Shown piece after piece: positions 39,201-40,849 of a DNA stretch of 64,000 nt. Position 1 is the first letter of the stretch. Every line of letters starts with the position of its first letter. Both the position numbers and the translations under genes were made by a program. Origin of the DNA: Doryteuthis pealeii (Eukaryota; Mollusca; Cephalopoda; Myopsida; Loliginidae); NCBI GenBank assembly GCA_023376005.1, contig CM042152.1, positions 79,785,417 to 79,849,416 on the forward strand, read 5' to 3'. The notes beneath the pieces were generated by a model. It saw only the letters and a list, made by a program, of their open reading frames with translations, searched no databases and was not told the DNA's origin.

Positions 39201-40054
39201 CACAGGCATTTTTCTATTGGTTGAGAGGTGTCATGTAGCAAAGATTTTACAAGCATCACGGATTAATATAACTGCATGTAACATAAAACAAGGGGGGCAG
39301 AGTGTAACAATGATGTGTAAATTAGCATGGAAAAGTTTTAGAAGGAAAATAAGAATTATGCGTTAGATTAGAATAGAAAAGTTTAAGGATGGATCATCAT
39401 AATGCCACATAGAATTTTTTCTATTGGTTGAGAGGTGTCATGTAGCAAAGATTTTACAAGCATCACAGATTAATATAACTGCATGTAACATAAAACAAGG
39501 GGGGCAAGAGTGTAACAGTGATGTGTAAATTAGCATGGAAAAGTTTTAGAAGGAAAATATGAATTATGCGTTAGATTAGAATAGAAAAGTTTAAGGATGG
39601 ATCATCATAATGCCATAGGGCATTTTTTCTATTCGTCCAAGAAATCTGATTCATTTTACAGTGGGTGTGCAGGGGAGAGAAGAAATGGGGGTGACAAAAA
39701 TAATGAAACTTACTGGAATGTGAGGACGGTTAGGGGTCGGTAAGATTTGTGACTGGTGTTGTCCGCCATGGACTTTCCCCAAAAGTCATTTCGGAAGGCA
39801 TGGTACCAAGGCTTCTGTCCTGTAACATCTTCGTTCCTCTGGATGGCAAACATGTCATCATGCACAAAGTCGCCTTCCAAACTGTTGAAATAAACCAACA
39901 GGGTGACAAGTGAAAGTCCAATGTTTTCTGGAGAGAAGATTTTCTGAGGCCAGATACTCGTGGCATCGAGTGAATAGGCCATTTTGGTCTGGCTTTTTTT
40001 ATGGGGTTTTATGTTTCCCTCTGGATGGAGACGGCTCCATATCCTTTGGTGCAT
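420..40054 (-). CDS. TMTC1: TMTC1-like protein O-mannosyltransferase, 14 exons, 3' end outside window
   Basis: Fourteen exons (39714-40054, 26328-26505, 24451-24524, 21880-22032, 20964-21030, 19000-19103, 18111-18300, 17057-17169, 11346-11510, 10413-10526, 8307-8450, 7238-7449, 3455-3590, 420-573) join into 2145 nt, 715 codons, with consistent phases and GT-AG introns. The N-terminal half is multi-spanning membrane protein with the FVHDD loop (D66, D67), the NDFWG and SHKSYRPL motifs, [14 protein letters not shown] and [15 protein letters not shown]. The C-terminal half has about seven TPR repeats from residue 470. TMTC proteins are ER GT-C glycosyltransferases that O-mannosylate cadherin and protocadherin domains. 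The [15 protein letters not shown] and [10 protein letters not shown] blocks match TMTC1 better than TMTC2-4 as I recall them. Vertebrate TMTC1 is roughly 880-940 residues, so about the last 150-200 residues lie beyond base 1. The orthology call is from memory, not from a search. Confidence 0.93.
574..811. other. Intron, AT-rich, nothing recognised
   Basis: AT-rich intron 13 sequence with poly-A runs. I see no element ends or coding potential. Confidence 0.5.
812..1300 (-). mobile_element. Helitron-like element, GGTATATCCAC-hairpin family
   Basis: Read on the minus strand, the 3' end has the GTGGTATATCCAC hairpin. The body shares CT-rich tracts and CCATCATCTTGCAAC-like motifs with 17342-17806 and 37626-38115. 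The terminal CTAG is lost in this copy. Confidence 0.5.
1489..1953 (+). mobile_element. Helitron-like element, TCTATTAATAATGG family
   Basis: The 5' end is TCTCTATTAATAATGGAG. The 3' end has a short hairpin (AATATC/GATATT) just before CTAG followed by T, the expected Helitron terminus. It is non-autonomous, with no coding sequence. Confidence 0.55.
1978..2330 (-). repeat. Element C copy, diverged
   Basis: Shares the CTGCACC...GCAGAGGGGTA, GTGGTAACTTGTGATGCTTAAGG and CTTATGGCAAAC blocks with the full copy at 57666-58275, in the same orientation. Confidence 0.6.
2395..2830 (-). repeat. Small LINE fragments and unassigned repeat
   Basis: CTACCTAGGTATATGAATTG at 2396 and a near copy at 2776 match the RT-type LINE fragment at 51530-51580. 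The sequence between them is unassigned. Confidence 0.4.
2838..3392 (+). repeat. Element C copy, nearly full
   Basis: Begins TTACGGCATATCAACCTC and ends AAGCCCCAGCCAACAGGG. It is collinear with the other C copies over about 550 bp, with no ORF. It probably is a tRNA-less, non-autonomous retroelement; the class is unknown. Confidence 0.7.
3455..3590 (-). CDS. TMTC1: TMTC1 exon 13 (residues 619-663, split codon 664)
   Basis: The exon encodes [20 protein letters not shown] then [20 protein letters not shown]. It holds the second helix of TPR 5 and most of TPR 6. The acceptor is tcctag|GTG and the donor TAAG|gtagga. Confidence 0.92.
3686..3855 (+). repeat. SINE-A copy, 5' truncated
   Basis: Contains ATGAGTAGTACAGC, GGTAGGTGTAGCGCTCCACC and AGTGAAAAGGGGATAGACTC, the body of SINE-A. 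It lies head-to-head with the next copy. Confidence 0.75.
3910..4156 (-). repeat. SINE-A copy, full
   Basis: The minus strand begins with a tRNA-like head (TTTAGCTCAGTCGGTAGAGC; B box GGTTCGGTACC) and ends at the GCTGATACC tail. It forms an inverted pair with 3686-3855. Confidence 0.8.
4229..4261. repeat. (GA)n microsatellite
   Basis: About sixteen GA units, followed by a short AT tract near 4295-4308. Confidence 0.95.
4795..4945 (-). repeat. Element C fragment
   Basis: Contains GGCTAGACAGGTGGTTG, CACCTATATGATTGTCCCAA and CTTATGGCAAGCCCCAACTC from the middle of element C. Confidence 0.65.
5150..5440 (-). pseudogene. Decayed LINE fragment
   Basis: Shares GTGTCCAGCATGTCTTGTTC, GGCCATACAGCTGCT and GCAGCATGCAGCATCC with the RT-type LINE remnant at 51130-51612. 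On the minus strand it would encode the region after the reverse transcriptase, but no frame survives. Confidence 0.5.
5536..6010. repeat. 44-bp minisatellite, about ten units
   Basis: AGGAATACTTGAA starts at 5581, 5625, 5668, 5712, 5756, 5800, 5844, 5888, 5936 and 5978. Each unit also carries ACAATTGTGTGCAAATTATT. Related single units occur at 43126-43180 and 50320-50480, so the array arose by amplification inside a dispersed element. Confidence 0.9.
6143..6620 (-). pseudogene. Mariner-like transposon remnant
   Basis: The end TAATCCCAAATGTAAGGTCTC resembles a mariner terminal repeat and recurs at 12408. The segment 6230-6340 reads on the minus strand like a decayed mariner transposase C-terminus, with stops. 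Confidence 0.45.
6723..7220. mobile_element. MITE D copy 1, next to the exon 12 donor
   Basis: Terminal inverted repeats AGGGTAGGTCGATTTT and AAAATCGACCTGCCCT. The 11-bp direct repeat AATGATGTACC flanks both sides (6712-6722 and 7221-7231). About 500 bp, non-coding; other copies are at 9384, 20388 and 56366. Confidence 0.85.
7238..7449 (-). CDS. TMTC1: TMTC1 exon 12 (residues 548-618, split codon 619)
   Basis: The exon covers the rest of TPR 3 ([16 protein letters not shown]), all of TPR 4 ([20 protein letters not shown] and onward) and the first half of TPR 5 ([14 protein letters not shown]). The acceptor is ttgcag|TGG and the donor AAAAG|gtaagc. The donor hexamer is directly followed by an 11-bp target duplication of a MITE. 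Confidence 0.93.
7520..7680 (-). repeat. Element C fragment
   Basis: Contains GAGTGGTAGTACCTGTTAGG, GGGTCCCATCTATGGGTTAA and AAGGTTGATATGCC, the start of element C read in reverse. Confidence 0.7.
7690..7845 (-). repeat. SINE-B body fragment
   Basis: Contains ATGACACAAGGTCAATTTTT, TTTGAATTCAGAGTTTTCC and CTATAGCTGGAGGGAGAGTA in reverse order relative to the full SINE-B at 28324-28612. Confidence 0.7.
7848..7968 (-). repeat. Element C fragment
   Basis: Carries the GGCTAGACAGGTGGCTGG to ATCATATAA portion of element C. Confidence 0.55.
7979..8222 (-). repeat. SINE-A copy, full
   Basis: Minus-strand tRNA-like head at 8222, body with GGTGTGGCGCTCCACCTCAG, and tail TGACATTAGGC at 7995. Confidence 0.85.
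8307..8450 (-). CDS. TMTC1: TMTC1 exon 11 (residues 500-547, split codon 548)
   Basis: The exon encodes [20 protein letters not shown] then [20 protein letters not shown]. It forms TPR 2 and the first helix of TPR 3. The short [11 protein letters not shown] spacing, lacking the usual extra residues, mimics the shortened second TPR of TMTC1. The acceptor is tttcag|TTT and the donor TACA|gtaagt. Confidence 0.93.
8520..8715 (+). repeat. Repeat with hammerhead-like core, inverted partner follows
   Basis: Contains CCTGAAGAAGG, a GGCCGAAACGTTGTAC segment and GAGGACAATAGTCC. A diverged inverted copy lies at 8740-8900, and relatives are at 21385-21500 and 36060-36180. The core looks like a hammerhead but helix I does not pair. 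Confidence 0.55.
8740..8900 (-). repeat. Inverted diverged copy of 8520-8715
   Basis: Shares the GGACTGTTGTCCTCATC and CTCCGGCCTT blocks with 21385-21500 and faces the previous copy. Confidence 0.5.
9384..9840. mobile_element. MITE D copy 2, 3' truncated
   Basis: Collinear with 6723-7180 (TGTGTGTTGGTATAATGAAT, AACTAGATCTCTTACTTTCA), but the right terminal repeat is missing. Confidence 0.75.
9841..10159. other. Intron, no feature recognised
   Basis: Moderately AT-rich sequence. The block TCTCACTGGGTGCCC near 9853 resembles the tRNA-like head at 58740, which is a weak hint of a SINE fragment. Confidence 0.35.
10160..10395 (+). repeat. tRNA-derived SINE, divergent
   Basis: An A-box-like ATGGTCTATTGGCTAAC and B-box-like GAGTTCAAATTCC head are followed by CTTAGGAAAGGTATGAAC and an ATATGCCATTAAAC tail. 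The tail resembles the fragment at 1-150. Confidence 0.5.
10413..10526 (-). CDS. TMTC1: TMTC1 exon 10 (residues 462-499, split codon 500)
   Basis: The exon encodes [20 protein letters not shown] then [18 protein letters not shown]. It forms the first TPR (about residues 472-505). The [10 protein letters not shown] signature is the TMTC1-like form of the block. The acceptor is ttacag|ATC and the donor CTAAG|gtaaga. Confidence 0.93.
10796..11197. mobile_element. Foldback or MITE with TTTGATATTTGCTCAG ends
   Basis: TTTGATATTTGCTCAGAA at the left matches, inverted, CTGAGCAAATATCAAA at the right. A second inverted match (GATGATTTCTGATTTT versus AAATCAGAAATCATTA) links 10678 to 10847, so the locus is compound. 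Confidence 0.55.
11229..11279. repeat. (AT)n microsatellite
   Basis: About 25 AT units in intron 9. Confidence 0.95.
11346..11510 (-). CDS. TMTC1: TMTC1 exon 9 (residues 407-461, split codon 462)
   Basis: The exon starts [20 protein letters not shown], which completes the PSxGYCIL motif. A hydrophobic helix ([11 protein letters not shown]) and [16 protein letters not shown] follow. This is the last membrane segment and the linker into the TPR domain. The donor is TTCCT|gtaagt. Confidence 0.92.
11573..11808 (-). repeat. SINE-A copy
   Basis: Head TTTAGCTCAGTCAGTAGAG on the minus strand near 11803, tail GGCCTAAAGTCAGTATCAGC at 11584. It is the same orientation as the next copy, forming a tandem pair. 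Confidence 0.8.
11848..12080 (-). repeat. SINE-A copy
   Basis: Second of two direct copies 40 bp apart, with the same landmarks as 11573-11808. Confidence 0.8.
12150..12300 (+). repeat. SINE-B head fragment
   Basis: GGTGTAATGGTTATCATC (A-box-like), AAGTTCAATTTCTGG (B-box-like), then TTGCATTTTTCACTTAGTAC. Confidence 0.6.
12400..12850. pseudogene. Mariner-like remnant with inverted segments
   Basis: TAATCCCAAAAGTAAGGTCTC matches the terminal repeat at 6149. An inverted pair (ATGCCTTGTTTGACAGG at 12633 and AAACAAGGCATGAAAAG at 12687) lies inside. No intact frame. Confidence 0.4.
12898..13275 (-). repeat. Element C copy, partial
   Basis: Runs from the ATGGTAAACCCCCAACCC block to GACATGCCATAAAAT and includes GTTAGGGTCCCATCTATGGG. 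Confidence 0.75.
13828..13970 (+). repeat. SINE-B tail half
   Basis: Contains GACTGGGCTCTTTAACC, GGAAAACTCTGAATTAAAAC and TGTGTCACATCTTACTTGTG. It ends at an AT tract, 13979-14024. Confidence 0.75.
14130..14395. repeat. Near-perfect 265-bp palindrome with two hammerhead-like arms
   Basis: The two arms meet at a GAATTC centre near 14271 and match almost base for base. Each arm ends in a sequence that folds like a type I hammerhead, at 14164-14215 (minus) and 14326-14377 (plus), with weak helix II. Half copies lie at 25664-25760, 59760-59945 and 61240-61395. Confidence 0.8.
14840..14866 (+). mobile_element. Helitron-like 3' terminus
   Basis: Hairpin CGCCC-TATT-GGGCG, then GTATTTATG and CTAG followed by T. 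The 5' end is not identified; 14402-14840 is probably its body. Confidence 0.5.
15291..15537 (-). repeat. SINE-A copy, full
   Basis: Minus-strand head GGGTTAGCTCAGTCGGTAG at about 15530, B box AGTTCGATACC, and tail GGCCTAATGTCAGTATCAG at 15306. Confidence 0.85.
16225..16885 (+). repeat. SINE-B interrupted by element C
   Basis: SINE-B runs 16225-16367 and resumes 16730-16885. Element C in minus orientation occupies 16368-16728. The SINE block AATATGAATCTAACTATTCT and the following ~35 bp occur on both sides of the insert (16305-16350 and 16732-16783). Confidence 0.75.
17057..17169 (-). CDS. TMTC1: TMTC1 exon 8 (residues 370-406, split codon 407)
   Basis: The exon encodes [20 protein letters not shown] then [17 protein letters not shown]. 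The PASNLFF-VGFV-AER-LY-PS block is the most conserved part of the family and lies in a luminal loop and helix. The acceptor is tccag|GAC and the donor CAAG|gtaatt. Confidence 0.93.
17224..17341 (-). mobile_element. Truncated Helitron-like 3' end
   Basis: Carries the GTGGTATATCCACAGGTCC end on the minus strand, then is cut off by the next, full element. Confidence 0.5.
17342..17806 (-). mobile_element. Helitron-like element, full, GGTATATCCAC-hairpin family
   Basis: On the minus strand the 5' end is TCTATATATTAATACTCTTG. The 3' end is a GTGG-TATAT-CCAC hairpin, then AGATCCTGCTAG followed by T. The length is 465 bp, non-coding. Confidence 0.6.
17906..17995 (-). repeat. Duplicated exon 7 end with second in-phase donor
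   Basis: Matches 18044-18135 including the IKSLQNKT codons and the donor ACT|gtaagt, which here falls at 17967. The 144 nt between the two donors stay open in the exon 7 frame. Confidence 0.85.
18111..18300 (-). CDS. TMTC1: TMTC1 exon 7 (residues 306-369)
   Basis: The exon encodes [18 protein letters not shown], then [20 protein letters not shown] and a membrane helix ending SIKSLQNKT. The LCYDW motif is diagnostic of the family. The donor is ACT|gtaagt. The last 24 coding bases, this donor and about 60 bp of intron are duplicated 144 bp downstream at 17906-17990, giving a second in-phase donor. Confidence 0.92.
18332..18716 (-). mobile_element. Helitron-like element, full, TCTATTAATAATGG family
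   Basis: Minus-strand 5' end TCTATTAATAATGGAGATT at 18716. The 3' end has a CGCCC-AGA-GGGCG hairpin and CTAG followed by T at 18332. Confidence 0.6.
19000..19103 (-). CDS. TMTC1: TMTC1 exon 6 (residues 272-305, split codon 306)
   Basis: The exon encodes [20 protein letters not shown] followed by [15 protein letters not shown]. This is a membrane helix followed by the DNPA motif that opens the former DUF1736 region of TMTC proteins. The acceptor is tcctag|ATT and the donor CCAG|gtaaat. Confidence 0.92.
19193..19394. mobile_element. MITE E copy 2 with telomere-like centre
   Basis: Terminal repeats GGTTATTTCCTATAAGTC and its inverse. The loop contains four consecutive CCCTAA-type units (about 19266-19292). 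Flanks AAATATCA and AAATATATCA suggest an imperfect target duplication. Confidence 0.8.
19459..19842. repeat. AT microsatellites flanking an unassigned 300-bp block
   Basis: AT tracts at 19459-19493 and 19811-19842. Between them CTTTCTTTGAAAG-type motifs at 19695 and 19800 form an inverted pair, so the block may be a small foldback. Confidence 0.5.
20388..20876. mobile_element. MITE D copy 3
   Basis: Ends AGGGTAGGTTGATTTTT and AAAATCAATCTACCCT. The flanks AATATAAAAT and AATATACAAT look like a 10-bp target duplication with one mismatch. Confidence 0.8.
20964..21030 (-). CDS. TMTC1: TMTC1 exon 5 (residues 249-271)
   Basis: This short 67-nt exon reads [20 protein letters not shown] then FIT. 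The acceptor gaatag|ATTTTC was chosen over the neighbouring cacag|ATGG, 10 nt downstream, because only the first joins exon 4 in frame; the second gives a TGA after ten codons. The basic, weakly conserved stretch fits the cytosolic loop that varies between TMTC paralogues. The donor is ACA|gtaagt. Confidence 0.78.
21135..21190. repeat. (AT)n microsatellite
   Basis: About 27 AT units in intron 4. Confidence 0.95.
21207..21385 (-). mobile_element. Helitron-like element, 5' truncated
   Basis: Minus-strand 3' end with hairpin CGCCCAGAGGTCG and CTAG. The body matches 18332-18500. Confidence 0.5.
21385..21500 (-). repeat. Repeat with hammerhead-like core
   Basis: The minus strand reads CCTGAAGAAGGCCGG...CGGCCGAAACGTTGTAC. 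Helix II is strong (GGCCG/CGGCC) but no helix I can be drawn. Confidence 0.5.
21500..21780 (+). repeat. tRNA-like SINE fragment
   Basis: CATGGCCTAGTGGATAAGG and GAGTTCAATC resemble A and B boxes. The rest, with repeated GTTCCCGAGTC words, is low in coding character. Confidence 0.45.
21785..21858 (+). mobile_element. Helitron-like 3' terminus near the exon 4 donor
   Basis: ACCCAGGCGATGCCGGGT hairpin, AGCTGCTC, then CTAG followed by T. It ends 21 nt from the exon 4 donor. The GATGC(C/T)GGGTAGC word is shared with 37141 and 46410. Confidence 0.5.
21880..22032 (-). CDS. TMTC1: TMTC1 exon 4 (residues 198-248, split codon 249)
   Basis: The exon begins [20 protein letters not shown] and contains [20 protein letters not shown], then VYDCAIFYQ. 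The M-L-C-K-E-S/T-G-I-T-V block is strongly conserved in TMTC proteins at the start of a luminal loop. The donor is CAAAG|gtaagt. A Helitron-like 3' terminus ends about 21 nt inside the following intron. Confidence 0.92.
22138..22335 (-). mobile_element. Helitron-like fragment (5' half)
   Basis: Matches 17620-17806, including GGAATGGTTCATTATTTAGC and GTTGCAAGATGATAA. Confidence 0.5.
22340..22860. other. Intron 3, nothing recognised
   Basis: AT-rich, no repeat family identified and no coding potential. Confidence 0.4.
22865..23030 (+). repeat. SINE-A copy, 3' truncated
   Basis: Head TTTAGTTTAGTTGG, GAAACCACAAGGTTCCACG, then body to CCACCTCAGATGCAAAATAA. Confidence 0.7.
23055..23490 (+). repeat. 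Element C copy with internal duplication
   Basis: GAGTGGACCTGGGAGTAATG occurs twice, at 23213 and 23331, followed each time by a similar block of about 100 bp. Confidence 0.75.
23525..24405 (+). pseudogene. LINE 3' fragment split by a 555-bp insertion
   Basis: 23525-23775 and 24330-24405 match 29395-29700 in the same order (CACACGTGGGC.TACCTAC, TTTCAAAGCCTCCATGCTTC, then ACATGAGAC.TTTGATGAG). The insert at about 23776-24330 is flanked by GTACA on both sides. It could be a solo LTR, but its class is not established. Confidence 0.6.
24451..24524 (-). CDS. TMTC1: TMTC1 exon 3 (residues 174-197, split codon 198)
   Basis: This 74-nt exon is too short for an ordinary ORF search. It reads [20 protein letters not shown] and then IFYT, completing the conserved VAGIVGRAE motif and starting the next membrane helix. 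The acceptor is tttcag|GTT and the donor ACAGG|gtaagt. Confidence 0.9.
24560..25240 (+). mobile_element. Helitron-like element, long copy
   Basis: 5' end TCTTATTATAATGGAGATTG like 59955. It contains a direct repeat (AAACGTATTAAAAGCAATCC at 24923 and 25118). The 3' terminus is lost. Confidence 0.5.
25388..25440 (-). ncRNA. Decayed hammerhead ribozyme, inverted partner
   Basis: Minus-strand copy of the motif at 25524-25579. The core and helix II (AGGC/GCCT) are intact, but the base next to the cleavage site is mutated and the outer helix I is weakened. Confidence 0.6.
25524..25579 (+). ncRNA. Type I hammerhead ribozyme motif
   Basis: Core CTGATGA (25535-25541) and GAAA (25555-25558). Helix II AGGC/GCCT with loop AAGGA; helix III ACC-TTA-GGT; cleavage predicted after A25567. 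Helix I pairs GGTATC with GATGCT (two wobbles) and TTAGT with ACTAA around a one-base bulge. It is read by eye, so activity is inferred. Confidence 0.75.
25614..25647. repeat. (AT)n microsatellite
   Basis: Pure AT tract beside the hammerhead inverted repeat. Another bounds its left side at 25283-25300. Confidence 0.95.
25664..25760 (-). repeat. Half copy of the CTCGAG hammerhead-like family
   Basis: Minus strand shares AGTGGATTTAACACTGAAG, the GATCCTTATGG segment and AGTAGGTTATTTC with 59870-59921. Confidence 0.6.
26328..26505 (-). CDS. TMTC1: TMTC1 exon 2 (residues 114-173)
   Basis: The acceptor is ttgcag|AG and the donor GCC|gtaagt, phase 0. The exon encodes [20 protein letters not shown], a long hydrophobic segment rich in I, L, H and V (second and third membrane segments), and ends in [10 protein letters not shown]. 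The HPxHxEA motif continues into exon 3 and is a family hallmark. Confidence 0.92.
26583..27083 (+). mobile_element. Helitron-like element, 3' truncated
   Basis: TCTCTATTAATAATGGAG start; body GAACAGAACTAAGTTTCAATT like 1807. It is broken at about 27083 by unassigned sequence. Confidence 0.5.
27084..27484. other. Unassigned, possible foldback
   Basis: CATCACCTCTAGTTTT at 27179 and AAAACTAGAGGTGATAG at 27457 form an inverted pair. No coding sequence. Confidence 0.4.
27485..27835 (-). mobile_element. Helitron-like fragment
   Basis: Matches 17470-17806 in order, diverged, without the hairpin end. Confidence 0.45.
27929..28164. mobile_element. MITE F copy 1, hAT-like
   Basis: Inverted ends GGACCATATGACCTTTAAGC and its inverse. 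The 8-bp flanks ACAGTACT and AGAGTACT differ by one base. The loop holds TTAGGGTTAGGGGTTAG. Confidence 0.8.
28324..28612 (+). repeat. SINE-B copy, full
   Basis: Pol III-like head (GTGGTGTAATGGTTAAAG; AAGTTCAAATCCTGG), body with CCAGCTATGGATAAATAGTA and GAAAACTCTGAATTCAAACC, and an A/T-rich tail. Confidence 0.85.
28872..28985 (+). repeat. SINE-B fragments, rearranged
   Basis: The body block (TTTGGTTAGGCAACC) precedes a head (TTAGTGTAATGGTTATC; GGTTCAAATC), reverse of the normal order, so a tail of one copy abuts the head of another. Confidence 0.6.
28985..29740 (+). pseudogene. LINE 3' end with reverse-transcriptase remnant
   Basis: The frame contains [20 protein letters not shown], then [16 protein letters not shown], the post-RT region of CR1/jockey-like LINEs. 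Downstream there are TRGH and FRKYFFT words, with stops and frameshifts. The 3' UTR ends in AATAAATTTCATT. Confidence 0.75.
29741..30207. other. No feature recognised
   Basis: Intron 1, AT-rich. It ends in an AT tract at 30208-30246. Confidence 0.4.
30356..30409 (-). ncRNA. Type I hammerhead motif with one-base deletion
   Basis: Same as 30793-30847, but one G is missing from helix I next to the core. Confidence 0.65.
30793..30847 (-). ncRNA. Type I hammerhead ribozyme, intact
   Basis: The 55 nt are identical to 31089-31143 on the other strand, with all core bases and helices kept. Confidence 0.85.
31089..31143 (+). ncRNA. Type I hammerhead ribozyme, intact
   Basis: CTGATGA (31099-31105), helix II GACTT-AATA-AAGTC (31106-31119), GAAA (31120-31123), helix III ACA-GTC-TGT (31123-31131), cleavage predicted after A31132. 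Helix I pairs ATACCG with CGGTAT and GTA with TAC across a 1x2 internal loop. All conserved core positions are present. Confidence 0.87.
31307..31331. repeat. (AT)n microsatellite
   Basis: Right border of the hammerhead locus. Confidence 0.9.
31365..31545 (-). repeat. SINE-B body fragment
   Basis: Runs CTCATGAGCAGGATGCAACA to AGTGCTATGTGAAATGC, the reverse of the SINE-B body. Confidence 0.75.
31564..32040 (+). repeat. SINE-A copy split by a MITE
   Basis: The head and body (31564-31762) stop at ATACACTCC. The tail resumes at 31986 with ACTCCCTCACAGTCTGGC and ends near 32036. Confidence 0.8.
31763..31985. mobile_element. MITE G nested inside SINE-A
   Basis: Ends CGGTAATCCTTAACTTG and CAAGTTAAGGATTACCG start inverted repeats of about 80 bp. 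The duplicated flank is ACTCC. Confidence 0.8.
32210..32450. repeat. Element C start fragment and SINE-A copy (minus)
   Basis: 32210-32258 is TTTTACGGCATATCAACCTC plus the GTGGGTCATTTAATGCCGAT block. 32273-32433 is a SINE-A in minus orientation, lacking its tRNA head. Confidence 0.65.
32640..33010. other. Unassigned, with a Helitron end fragment
   Basis: Nothing recognised except GCAGGACTTGTGGATATACC at 32971, a 3' end of the hairpin Helitron-like family. Confidence 0.4.
33090..33590 (+). repeat. Element C copy, 3' truncated
   Basis: TTTTATGGCATATCAACCTC start, GTTAGAGTTTAATGTCACAC middle, ends at GGATTCCATCCTTAAG. Confidence 0.8.
33655..33907 (-). mobile_element. Helitron-like fragment (5' half)
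   Basis: Minus-strand 5' end TCTATATATTAATACTCTTG at 33907; truncated at the other end. Confidence 0.5.
34151..34398 (+). repeat. SINE-A copy, full
   Basis: TTTAGCTCAGTTGGTAGAGC head, GGTTTGATATCGG B-box region, and GATGACTTTAAAA tail. Confidence 0.85.
34487..34600 (-). repeat. SINE-A tail fragment
   Basis: GTGGCCTATTGTCAGTATCA to CTGAGGTGGAGCA. It faces 34151-34398 across a poly-T tract. Confidence 0.75.
34720..35205 (+). repeat. Element C copy
   Basis: TTTTTACAGCATGTCAACCC to AAGCATCACAGGTTGCTACC. Confidence 0.8.
35206..35640. repeat. CT-rich low-complexity tract
   Basis: Pyrimidine-rich on the plus strand, with short imperfect repeats of TTCTCACCTTCTCTCTTTC. The open frames here are compositional only. 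Confidence 0.9.
35708..35935 (+). repeat. SINE-A copy with internal deletion
   Basis: GCCGGTTTAGCTCAGTCGG head, then the segment between the A and B boxes is shortened; the body and GGCCATCATC tail are present. Confidence 0.8.
36060..36180 (-). repeat. Diverged copy of the 21385-21500 repeat
   Basis: GACTATTGTCCTCATCTTTA and ACAACGTTTCAGCC are shared. The hammerhead-like core is degraded. Confidence 0.5.
36588..36805 (+). repeat. SINE-B copy, 5' truncated
   Basis: GAGTTCAAATCCTGGACATG (B box), body with CTCCAGCTATGGATAAATAG. Confidence 0.75.
36826..37157 (+). mobile_element. Helitron-like element, AAGGGCAGTTG family copy 1
   Basis: 5' end in a TCTA run then AAAGGGCAGTTGTGTGTATG. The 3' end has a CTCGGGTGATGCTGGGTAG hairpin and CTAG followed by T. 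Confidence 0.5.
37161..37472 (+). mobile_element. Helitron-like element, AAGGGCAGTTG family copy 2
   Basis: ACAAAGGGCAGTTAGTGTG start and GCTGGGTAGCCACTTCTAG end. It is tandem with the previous copy, only a few bases apart. Confidence 0.5.
37626..38115 (-). mobile_element. Helitron-like element, hairpin family
   Basis: CTGTGGATATACCACAG hairpin at the left (3' end). The body matches 17342-17806. Confidence 0.5.
38400..39640. repeat. Minisatellite, six units of 205-215 bp
   Basis: GTGTAACA.TGATGTGTAAAT starts at 38454, 38668, 38882, 39097, 39302 and 39510. Spacings are 214, 214, 215, 205 and 208 bp, and units are nearly identical. The array begins about 75 bp from the exon 1 donor. Confidence 0.95.
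39714..40054 (-). CDS. TMTC1: TMTC1 exon 1 (residues 1-113, split codon 114)
   Basis: The first in-frame ATG (40054) follows an in-frame TAA at 40085-40087. A second in-frame ATG at 39982 (residue 25) has a better Kozak context, AAAATGG, and may be the real start. The exon encodes a basic cytosolic N-terminus, a first membrane segment at about residues 45-58, then the luminal loop with FVHDD (63-67). This acidic pair is in the position expected of the GT-C catalytic or metal-binding aspartates. [20 protein letters not shown] follows. The donor is CA|gtaagt, phase 2. A pyrimidine-rich stretch before an AG at 40067-40068 could be a 3' splice site, so an upstream 5' UTR exon is possible. Confidence 0.9.
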
Positions 40055-40087
40055 TCTCACGCATTGCTTGTTAAGGTGAATAAATTA
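40055..40087 (-). promoter_or_regulatory. TMTC1: 5' leader with overlapping upstream ATG
   Basis: An upstream ATG at 40064 opens a 21-codon frame that ends at 39999, overlapping the first in-frame start (40054) and stopping 17 nt before the ATG at 39982. It could favour initiation at the second start. Confidence 0.5.
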
Positions 40088-40252
40088 AAGAACAGCAAAG
40101 GGAGATAAGTTGGTAATTTACAAGTTTCATCCATTTTGATTTCAGTTACATTATCAAATTTCTTTCATTATTGTTCTAACGTTGTTTGCAGTTCAGCAAC
40201 TGTAAAGAAATAAAAAGAAAAACAGATTATAAATAACTAAACACAACACAAC

Positions 40253-40253
40253 A

Positions 40254-40335
<82 letters not shown>
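40253..40335. repeat. (CT)n then (AT)n microsatellite
   Basis: CT run 40253-40286 followed by AT runs. Confidence 0.95.
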
Positions 40336-40336
<1 letters not shown>

Positions 40337-40369
40337 GAAAAATTAATATATTGGAGAAAAGTAGACAAA

Positions 40370-40849
40370 CAAAAACTTGATGTTTATTGTCTGCAATGTT
40401 TCGGTCTCTTATTAGACCATCTTCAAATATTCTTACTCCAATGATGGAAATTCTCAAAATGCTGAAAGCTCGTCTAGTTTTAGTTCTTTCTCTCTGGAAT
40501 TGCCGAAATGGTATTTACCACTAGTTAGCTAAATATATGTATGTGTGTGTGTGTGTCTGTTTAATATGTGTGATTGGGAACTGGATTTGTCGTTAAGTTA
40601 TATATGTGTTGTTGGTAGATTTTTTGATTATATTTTTTTTATTTATTTTATTTTATTTTTATTTTTTAATAAATTCCCCATTCCAGAGAGAAGAAGAATC
40701 CACTTACACTTTACTTTCCGCTTTCAGCATTTTGAGAATTTCCATCATTGGAGTAAGAACTATATTCAAGTCCTGAAGATGGTCTAATAAGAAAACGTTT
40801 CGACAATAAACATCAAGTTTCCACAACATCCCGTGTTGTCTACTTTCTC

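Noticed and set aside
38400..39640. CRISPR-like array
   Set aside because: Units are contiguous 205-215-bp tandem repeats without spacers, in an animal intron.
40373..40810. Hammerhead-like cores in the 40.4 and 40.8 kb inverted repeat
   Set aside because: One has T in place of the essential first C. The other has lost the GAAA/helix II arrangement.
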